A stretch of 6,663 nt of DNA. Source: Actinotalea sp. (GTDB lineage: Bacteria; Actinomycetota; Actinomycetes; Actinomycetales; Cellulomonadaceae). A program made the position numbers and the translations under genes. The notes under the pieces are model-generated. The model was not told the origin of the DNA. It did not search any database and was given only the letters and a program-made list of their open reading frames with translations. The stretch spans positions 1 to 6,663 of the forward strand of contig JACIXM010000012.1 of the NCBI GenBank assembly GCA_014360395.1, given 5' to 3'. The number at the start of each line of letters is the position of its first letter. Position 1 is the stretch's first letter. Positions 1 through 6,663 of this stretch are shown here, in pieces.

Positions 1-21
1 GGTGCGGTCGCGATCGGTCAT
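1..21 (-). CDS. possible start of a leftward gene, truncated by window edge
   Basis: On the minus strand an ATG at 21-19 opens a frame reading MTDRDRT up to the window edge. Only seven codons are visible, so no product can be named. The upstream Shine-Dalgarno is weak (an AGG about 9 nt before the ATG). Support comes mainly from position: the ATG follows the UvrA-like gene on the same strand after a gap of about 117 bp, and an AT-rich dyad with a -10-like element lies 55-67 bp upstream. A regulator of the neighbouring resistance-type genes would fit this arrangement, but that is speculation. It may equally be a chance ATG. Confidence 0.3.
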
Positions 22-75
22 GGGACAAGCCTGGCAGACGCGGGGAGGCCCGGCGGCTACCCCCCGCGGCTGGTA

Positions 76-88
76 TGACATAATGTCA
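76..88. promoter_or_regulatory. operator-like dyad TGACAT-A-ATGTCA
   Basis: This is a perfect 6-bp inverted repeat around a central A, inside one of the few AT-rich stretches of the window (about 74-93). It resembles the operators of dimeric MarR/TetR-class repressors in size and symmetry. On the minus strand it contains CATTAT (85-80), an acceptable -10 hexamer. Transcription would then begin near 73 and give a leader of about 50 nt before the possible ATG at 21. No convincing -35 is seen. Function is inferred from symmetry and base composition only. Confidence 0.4.
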
Positions 89-93
89 CTTAT

Positions 94-138
94 CGGCGGA
101 GTGCCGGGGGCCGTCTCGCTCGTGCGCCGCGTCCGCCG
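94..138 (-). terminator. weak terminator-like inverted repeat after the UvrA-like gene
   Basis: CGGCGGA (94-100) and TCCGCCG (132-138) are perfect 7-bp complements separated by 31 nt. The right arm begins immediately after the stop codon of the UvrA-like gene, so the RNA could fold just beyond it. There is no U-tract and the loop is long, so this is only a candidate. In DNA of this GC content 7-bp repeats also arise by chance. Confidence 0.2.
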
Positions 139-2502
<2,364 letters not shown>

Positions 2503-2595
2503 GACCTCATCCTGGCGAGCGCAGCGGGCCCCGTCCACCGCGGGCCGACGTGCGGCCGGGCGCGCCCCCGGCGAGCCGGACCCCACAATGGTCCG
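2503..2595. promoter_or_regulatory. divergent intergenic region with dyad and candidate back-to-back -10 elements
   Basis: This 93-bp gap separates the 5' ends of the UvrA-like and MFS genes and must hold at least one promoter unless both are read through. Its only AT-containing core is CACAAT (2584-2589), inside a perfect inverted repeat CCGGACC (2576-2582)/GGTCCGG (2590-2596). Read rightward, CACAAT could be a -10 placing the transcript start at the GTG of the MFS gene (2596). Read leftward, the overlapping CATTGT (2590-2585) could be a -10 with a leader of about 75 nt to the UvrA-like ATG. No clear -35 is visible on either strand. Confidence 0.4.
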
Positions 2596-3870
2596 GTGCC
2601 GCCGCTGCTCATGGACCTCACCCCGCTGCGGGTGAGCGTCCCGTACCGGCGGATGTGGCTGGGCACCTCCCTGTCCGGCATCGGCACGGCGCTGACCACC
2701 GTCGTCGTCGGCCTGCAGGTCTACGACATCACCGGCTCCACGGCGAGCGTCGGCCTCGTCGGCCTGTTCGGCCTCGTGCCGCTGGTGCTCCTGGGCCTGT
2801 ACGGCGGCGCCGTCGTCGACGCGTACGACCGTCGCGCAGTCATCCTGCTCACCGCCGCCGGGCTCACCGTCGTCGCGGTCGCCCTCACCGCCCAGGCGTT
2901 CGCGGACCTGCAGGACGTCCGCGTGCTGTACGCGCTCGTGGCCGTCCAGAACGGGCTCTTCGCGATCAACTCCCCGGCCCGGACCGCAGTCGTCCCGCGT
3001 CTGGTGGGCCTGCACCTGCTGCCGGCCGCCAACGCGCTGTCCAGCCTGTCCTTCGGCGTGGCCATGACGATCGGTCCGCTGCTGGCGGGCGTGCTCGTCG
3101 GCTGGGCCGGGTACGGCTGGGCGTACGTGGTCGAGGTCGTCCTCCTCGCCGTCGCCCTCGCCAGCCTGCGGGCGCTGCCGCCGATGCCGCCGGAGGGCGA
3201 GGTGCGCCGCGCCGGCCTGCGCTCGGTCCTGGAGGGGCTGCGGTTCCTCAAGGACCGTCCGACGGTGCGCGGCACGTTCGTGGTCGACCTCGCCGCGATG
3301 GTCCTGGCCATGCCGCGGGTGCTGTTCCCCGCCATCGGCGCGGTCCTCCTCGGCGGTGGCGCGACGACGGTCGGGGTGCTCACGGCCGGCATCGCGGTCG
3401 GGTCGGTCCTCGCCGGGATCCTGTCCGGGCCGCTCGGCCGCGTCCGCCGTCAGGGCCTGGCCGTCGTCCTCGCCGTCGTGGGGTGGGCGCTGGCGGTGGT
3501 GGCCTTCGGTGTCGTCGTCGGCCTCTCCCCCGGCCCGGGGCCCGACGGCGGCGCGTCGCCGGCGCTGTGGCCCGCCGCGGCGTGCATGGTCCTGGCCGGG
3601 ACGGCCGACACGATCAGCTCGATCTTCCGTCAGACCATCCTCCAGGCCGCCACCCCGGACGCCCTGCGCGGCCGGCTCCAGGGCGTCTTCATCGTCGTCG
3701 TCGCCGGCGGACCACGCCTCGGCGACCTCGTGCTCGGGACGCTCGCCGAGCTCACGGGCGAGGCACGGGCGGCGATCCTCGGCGGCGTGGCGTGCGCCGT
3801 CGGTGTCGCGCTCTTCACCGTCCTGCAGCCCGGCTTCCGCCGCTACGACGCGCGGCACCCGACCCCCTGA
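2596..3870 (+). CDS. MFS exporter, EntS/MFS_3-like
   Basis: This is an integral membrane secondary transporter of about 424 aa with some 12 predicted hydrophobic helices (roughly 22-42, 50-72, 81-100, 107-125, 143-168, 173-193, 224-250, 256-278, 287-310, 322-340, 360-382, 391-411) and a cytoplasmic loop at about 195-222. It has a motif-A-like loop GGAVVDAYDRR (70-80). It also shows family-typical segments: NSPARTAVVP (125-134), LPAANALSS (142-150), RGRLQGVF (358-365) and GGPRLGDL (371-378). These match the proton-driven MFS_3 group that includes the enterobactin exporter EntS; the substrate here is unknown. The start is uncertain. GTG 2596 fits a leaderless transcript, whereas ATG 2611 gives 419 aa; neither has a Shine-Dalgarno. 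It diverges from the UvrA-like gene and lies 115 bp before the ABC exporter on the same strand. Confidence 0.9.
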   Translation: MPPLLMDLTPLRVSVPYRRMWLGTSLSGIGTALTTVVVGLQVYDITGSTASVGLVGLFGLVPLVLLGLYGGAVVDAYDRRAVILLTAAGLTVVAVALTAQAFADLQDVRVLYALVAVQNGLFAINSPARTAVVPRLVGLHLLPAANALSSLSFGVAMTIGPLLAGVLVGWAGYGWAYVVEVVLLAVALASLRALPPMPPEGEVRRAGLRSVLEGLRFLKDRPTVRGTFVVDLAAMVLAMPRVLFPAIGAVLLGGGATTVGVLTAGIAVGSVLAGILSGPLGRVRRQGLAVVLAVVGWALAVVAFGVVVGLSPGPGPDGGASPALWPAAACMVLAGTADTISSIFRQTILQAATPDALRGRLQGVFIVVVAGGPRLGDLVLGTLAELTGEARAAILGGVACAVGVALFTVLQPGFRRYDARHPTP

Positions 3871-3985
3871 ACCGGCCAGGCGACCTCCAGCCGACCGCGG
3901 CGGGTCACGCCCTGAGCGGACGAGGCGTCGCCGAGCGGCCGGCTGGGGCACGCTGGTCCGGCCTGCCCCCGACCGAGGAGCGCGG

Positions 3986-6046
3986 ATGATTCCTCCCACG
4001 ACCTCCCCGCCGTCCGACCGCGACCTGCTGCGGCGGATCGGGGCGCTGCTCGCGCCGCACCGCGGTCGCCTGGCCCTGGTGGGCGTCACGATCCTCGTCG
4101 GCGCCGCCCTGGGCATCGCGGTGCCGTTCCTCACCCAGGCCGTGTTCGACCGGGCGCTGTTCCCCGTCGACGGCTCGGGGGTCGACCTGCGCCTGCTCGG
4201 GGTGCTCGTCGGTGCCATGGTGCTCGTGCCGCTGCTCAGCGCCGCCGTCGGCGTCGTGCAGACCTGGCTCACCACGACCATCGGCAACCGCGCCATGGCC
4301 GACCTGCGCGGCCGTCTCTTCGAGCACCTCGAGCGCATGGAGCTGGCCTTCTTCACCGCCACGCGCACCGGGTCGATCCAGTCCCGCCTGGCCAACGACG
4401 TCGGGGGCGTGCGGTCCGTCCTGACCACCACGGCCGCGGGCATCCTCTCCAACGCCGTCACCGTCATCGCCTCGCTCGTGGCGATGCTCCTGCTGTCCTG
4501 GCAGCTCACGCTCGTCGCGGTGGCGCTGCTGCCGGTCTTCGTCGTCCTCCAGCGCCGGGTGGGGGCACGCCGGCAGGTCCTGGCGCGGCGGGCACAGGAG
4601 TCCCTGTCGGACATGACGAGCATCACCGAGGAGGCGCTGAGCGTCTCCGGCGTGCTGCTGTCCAAGGTGTTCAACCGGGCCGACGCGGAGGTCGCCCGCT
4701 ACCGGGAGGAGAACGAGCGGCAGGTCGACCTCCAGGTGCGCCTCGCGATGGCCGGCCAGGGGTTCTTCGGCGTCGTCACCGCGTTCCTCGCCGTCACGCC
4801 CGCGCTGGTCTACCTCGCGGCCGGGTTCATGATCTCCGGCGGGTCCCCGGTGTCCGCAGGGACCCTCGTCGCCTTCTCCACGCTCCAGGCGCGCCTCCTC
4901 ATGCCGGTCATCGCCCTGCTGCGCGTGGCGCTGGAGGTGCAGACGTCGCTCGCGCTGTTCCGGCGCATCTTCGAGTACCTCGACCTCGTCCCCGCGATCC
5001 AGGACCGCCCCGGGGCGAGCGCGCTGGACCCCGAGCGCGTCCAGGGCGCGGTCGAGCTGGAGGACGTCTGGTTCGCCTACCCCGCTCCCCCGCGGCTGAC
5101 CACACCGGACCCGGAGCCCGTGCGCGGCGGCCACGGGTCCGGCCTCGGGATGGGCCGCCTCCTGGCCTACGGGGCTGCACCGGGCTCGTTCGGGGGGCGC
5201 CCCTCCCCCGTCGGCGCGCCCTCCCGCGCCCGCGCGGCGGCACACGACGCCGACGACGGCGGGCATCCCCCACCCCAGGCCGGCGCCGGCCGGGGCCCGT
5301 GGGTCGTCCGGGGCGTCTCCTTCCGGGTCGAGCCGGGCCAGGTGGCGGCCCTGGTCGGGCCCTCCGGTGCCGGCAAGACGACGCTGACCCACCTCGTGCC
5401 CCGGCTGTACGACGTCGACCGGGGTGTGGTCCGGCTGGACGGGACCGACGTGCGCGACCTCACCCTGGGCTCGCTCGCCGACGTCGTCGGCGTCGTCACC
5501 CAGGACCCGTACCTCTTCCACGCGAGCATCGCCGACAACCTCCGCTACGCCCGCCCGGACGCCGACGACGCCGCGGTGGAGCGGGCGGCCCGCGCCGCGA
5601 ACATCCACGACCGCGTCATGGCCTTCCCCGACGGCTACGCGACGACCGTCGGTGAGCGCGGCTACCGGCTGTCCGGTGGGGAGAAGCAGCGCCTGGCGAT
5701 CGCACGGGTCCTGCTCAAGGACCCTAGGGTGCTGGTCCTCGACGAGGCGACGTCCGCCCTGGACACCGCCTCCGAGCGGCTGGTCCAGGAGGCCCTGCGC
5801 ACCGTCATGGCCGGCCGCACCACCCTCGCCATCGCGCACCGGCTGTCGACGATCCGCCACGCCGACGTCATCCTCGTCGTGGACGAGGGGCGGGTCGTCG
5901 AGCGCGGCACCCATGCCGAGCTCGTCGCCCGGGGCGGCCTGTACGCCCGCCTGCACGCGGAGCAGTTCGGCGGCGGCAGCGTCGAGGCCCGCTTCGCCGA
6001 CGGCGTCATGTTCACCGACGGCGTGGTCCTGCCGCGGCACGGGTGA
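3986..6046 (+). CDS. ABC exporter, fused membrane-ATPase half-transporter (MsbA/LmrA-like)
   Basis: This 686-aa half-transporter is expected to dimerise in the membrane and use ATP to export a lipophilic compound, lipid or peptide; the substrate is unknown. Six hydrophobic helices lie at about 29-51, 69-92, 150-170, 172-190, 258-284 and 290-315. The ATPase domain has A-loop FAYP (Y365), Walker A GPSGAGKT (458-465), Q506, signature LSGGEKQ (562-568), Walker B VLVLDE (582-587), D-loop SALD (590-593) and H618, so it should be active. Between the A-loop and Walker A sits an insert of about 73 residues (367-439) rich in Gly, Pro and Ala. A 25-residue tail follows the normal end near residue 661. 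The start ATG has GAGGAG (3975-3980) 5 nt upstream. The 115-bp gap after the MFS gene shows no clear promoter or terminator, so co-transcription is possible. Confidence 0.93.
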   Translation: MIPPTTSPPSDRDLLRRIGALLAPHRGRLALVGVTILVGAALGIAVPFLTQAVFDRALFPVDGSGVDLRLLGVLVGAMVLVPLLSAAVGVVQTWLTTTIGNRAMADLRGRLFEHLERMELAFFTATRTGSIQSRLANDVGGVRSVLTTTAAGILSNAVTVIASLVAMLLLSWQLTLVAVALLPVFVVLQRRVGARRQVLARRAQESLSDMTSITEEALSVSGVLLSKVFNRADAEVARYREENERQVDLQVRLAMAGQGFFGVVTAFLAVTPALVYLAAGFMISGGSPVSAGTLVAFSTLQARLLMPVIALLRVALEVQTSLALFRRIFEYLDLVPAIQDRPGASALDPERVQGAVELEDVWFAYPAPPRLTTPDPEPVRGGHGSGLGMGRLLAYGAAPGSFGGRPSPVGAPSRARAAAHDADDGGHPPPQAGAGRGPWVVRGVSFRVEPGQVAALVGPSGAGKTTLTHLVPRLYDVDRGVVRLDGTDVRDLTLGSLADVVGVVTQDPYLFHASIADNLRYARPDADDAAVERAARAANIHDRVMAFPDGYATTVGERGYRLSGGEKQRLAIARVLLKDPRVLVLDEATSALDTASERLVQEALRTVMAGRTTLAIAHRLSTIRHADVILVVDEGRVVERGTHAELVARGGLYARLHAEQFGGGSVEARFADGVMFTDGVVLPRHG
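5084..5302 (+). other. low-complexity insert inside the ABC transporter ATPase domain
   Basis: This segment encodes residues 367-439, between the A-loop strand (FAYP) and the strand VVRGVSFRVEPGQ that leads to Walker A. In typical exporters about 8-12 residues join these elements. The insert is rich in Gly, Pro, Ala, Arg and Ser, has no predicted helix or membrane segment, and has one acidic patch (HDADD, 420-424). Seven of its 73 codons end in A or T, against three in the first 73 codons and two in the 73 codons after it. This suggests relaxed selection. The reading frame stays open and the flanking motifs align, so it is not a frameshift. Confidence 0.8.
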
Positions 6047-6140
6047 CCCGTCGCGCCGCCCCGACCTGAGAGCCCGCCGAGCGGGACCGGCGGCACACGC
6101 CCGTCAGCGGTTGCGCTCGCCCTCCGCTCACGGGAACGTG

Positions 6141-6185
6141 GGGGCCGGACCGGCCCCACCGCCGACCGGTCGGCCCCCAGGGGCC
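6141..6185 (+). terminator. tandem overlapping GC-rich dyads, probable terminator of the ABC gene
   Basis: Three dyads follow one another: GGGGCCGG/CCGGCCCC (6141-6148 and 6150-6157), a perfect 14-nt palindrome GCCGACCGGTCGGC (6161-6174), and GGCCCC/GGGGCC (6172-6177 and 6180-6185). GGGGGCC (6140-6146) can also pair with GGCCCCC (6172-6178), so alternative folds compete. They lie 95-139 nt past the ABC stop codon. There is no T-tract, as is usual for actinobacterial hairpin terminators. Termination is inferred from position and stem strength only. Confidence 0.45.
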
Positions 6186-6221
6186 GTCCGTCCCGCCGTC
6201 CGGCGTCGTCCCGGCACCGCT

Positions 6222-6233
6222 GTGAGCGTTCAC
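6222..6233. promoter_or_regulatory. near-palindromic GTGAGCGTTCAC upstream of the rbpA promoter
   Basis: GTGA and TCAC are perfect complementary arms around GCGT, and 10 of 12 positions are symmetric. The site ends 21 bp before the -35 element at 6255, a position suited to an activator. No matching regulator is recognised, and the site could be chance. Confidence 0.2.
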
Positions 6234-6254
6234 GAGACCTTCACTCCCGGCGCC

Positions 6255-6280
6255 GGAACAGAACGCCGTGGCGCGGCGTT
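6255..6280 (+). promoter_or_regulatory. SigR/SigH-type promoter for rbpA
   Basis: GGAAC (6255-6259) and GTT (6278-6280) are separated by exactly 18 nt. This fits the GGAAT/C-N18-GTT pattern of the ECF thiol-oxidative-stress sigma factors (Streptomyces SigR, mycobacterial SigH). The longer form GGAACA-N16-CGTT also fits. In Streptomyces coelicolor rbpA is a known SigR target, so motif and gene agree independently. Transcription would begin about 7-8 nt after GTT, near 6287-6288, leaving about 64 nt before the rbpA start. Confidence 0.65.
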
Positions 6281-6287
6281 GGGCCTG

Positions 6288-6359
6288 ATGGACACCCACT
6301 TCCGGCGACCCGCACCGGTCGCCGCCCCAGCCGACAGAACGGAGGCCGCACATGGCTGA
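6288..6359 (+). CDS. possible leaderless 23-codon leader ORF overlapping the rbpA start
   Basis: An ATG at 6288 lies 8 nt after the -10 GTT of the predicted promoter, so it may be the first codon of the transcript. The frame runs 23 codons (MDTHFRR ... TEAAHG) and its TGA (6357-6359) overlaps the rbpA ATG in the arrangement ATGGCTGA. It has no Shine-Dalgarno, as expected for leaderless translation, which is common in actinobacteria. Ribosomes translating it would cross the rbpA Shine-Dalgarno (6341-6345), so it could couple to or hinder rbpA translation. The peptide has no recognisable motif. It could be fortuitous, because open frames are frequent at this GC content. Confidence 0.3.
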   Translation: MDTHFRRPAPVAAPADRTEAAHG

Positions 6360-6663
6360 CCGATCCCTGCGAGGGATGCGCATCGGCGCGAACAGCATGG
6401 AGTCGGAGGAGGGCGTCGAGTTCGCCCCGCGGCTGCAGGCCTACTACGACTGCCCCAACGGCCACCAGATCGTGCTGCCCTTCTCCACCGAGGCCGACGT
6501 CCCGGTGGTCTGGGAGTGCCGCTGCGGCGAGGAGGCGCTCCTGCGGGACGCCAGCAAGCCCGAGCCGAAGACGGGCAAGCCGCAGCGCACCCACTGGGAC
6601 ATGCTGCTCGAGCGCCGGACCGTCGGCGAGCTCGAGGACCTGCTCGCCGAGCGGCTGGAGCTG
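6352..6663 (+). CDS. rbpA: RNA polymerase-binding protein RbpA (3' end cut by window)
   Basis: RbpA binds RNA polymerase and group 1/2 sigma factors in Actinomycetota, stabilises the open promoter complex and affects rifampicin tolerance. The visible 104 residues show the expected order. A disordered N-terminal tail (about 1-25, RGMRIGANSMESEEGVEF at 7-24) comes first. A zinc core domain follows with likely ligands C34, H38, C56 and C58 (CPNGH and ECRCG). Then come a basic linker (about 69-80, KPEPKTGKPQR) and the sigma-interacting helices (HWDMLLERRTVGELEDLL, 81-98). Family members are about 110-125 aa, so only the last 10-20 residues are likely missing, at the window edge. The ATG has a strong GGAGG (6341-6345) 6 nt upstream. 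A SigR/SigH-type promoter match lies about 70-100 bp upstream. The gene appears independent of the exporter genes before it. Confidence 0.97.
   Translation, partial: MADRSLRGMRIGANSMESEEGVEFAPRLQAYYDCPNGHQIVLPFSTEADVPVVWECRCGEEALLRDASKPEPKTGKPQRTHWDMLLERRTVGELEDLLAERLEL

Larger units (their letters stand above)
6047..6351. other. 305-bp intergenic region between ABC exporter and rbpA
   Basis: There is no convincing stand-alone gene here. From left to right it holds about 90 bp without recognisable signals, a cluster of GC-rich dyads (6141-6185), a near-palindrome GTGAGCGTTCAC (6222-6233; 10 of 12 positions symmetric), a SigR/SigH-type promoter match (6255-6280), a possible leaderless leader ORF (6288-6359) and the rbpA Shine-Dalgarno GGAGG (6341-6345). 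Its length and content indicate that rbpA is transcribed separately from the transporter genes. Confidence 0.7.

Noticed and set aside
3871..3985. Possible independent promoter or terminator between the MFS and ABC genes
   Set aside because: I found no AT-containing -10, no ECF-type motif and no strong hairpin in these 115 bp, only short GC-rich symmetries expected by chance.
2503..4674. Upstream extension of the UvrA-like frame, giving 1511 codons in total
   Set aside because: The extension is Arg/Asp-rich antisense of the MFS and ABC genes. Family homology begins just after the ATG at 2502, which has a Shine-Dalgarno-like sequence.
3905..6040. Minus-strand open frame of 711 codons antisense to the ABC exporter
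   Set aside because: The translation is low-complexity, rich in Gly, Asp, His, Arg and Val, with no motif. It is the typical shadow of a GC-rich gene, and the plus-strand frame carries complete ABC motifs.
6222..6359. Longer GTG-initiated version of the leader ORF
   Set aside because: It has no Shine-Dalgarno, and its start lies upstream of the predicted promoter, so it would not be on the SigR-type transcript.

Overview
The base composition is uniformly very GC-rich, third codon positions are almost all G or C, and the right edge carries rbpA, an RNA-polymerase-binding protein gene confined to Actinomycetota. The window is therefore from an actinobacterial chromosome. A Micrococcales (Cellulomonas-like) host is my best guess from the general look of the proteins, but I could not test it.

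Layout from left to right. Positions 1-138 lie downstream of the first large gene. They hold a conspicuous AT-rich dyad (76-88) and a possible leftward gene start at 21 that leaves the window. Positions 139-2502 (minus) encode a 787-aa UvrA-like twin-ATPase that lacks the UvrB-binding domain (UvrA2/DrrC type). A 93-bp divergent region follows, with a perfect 7-bp inverted repeat around the only AT-containing core. Positions 2596-3870 (plus) encode a 12-TM MFS exporter of the EntS/MFS_3 type. After 115 bp, positions 3986-6046 (plus) encode a fused TM-NBD ABC exporter with an unusual low-complexity insert of about 73 residues in its ATPase domain. Positions 6047-6351 hold GC-rich dyads, a SigR/SigH-type promoter match and a possible leaderless leader ORF. 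rbpA starts at 6352 and runs off the right edge.

The three large genes are all ATPases or exporters linked in other organisms with drug or DNA-damage tolerance: a DrrC-like UvrA paralogue divergent from an MFS pump, which is followed by an ABC pump. This is a plausible small efflux/resistance neighbourhood, but no substrate can be read from the sequence. rbpA is a separate housekeeping/stress unit with its own promoter.

No mobile element, tRNA, rRNA or CRISPR array was found. The most interesting signals are the rbpA leader (GGAAC-N18-GTT with an ATG 8 nt downstream, opening a 23-codon ORF whose stop overlaps the rbpA start) and the ABC transporter insert. I see no clearly new multi-gene system.
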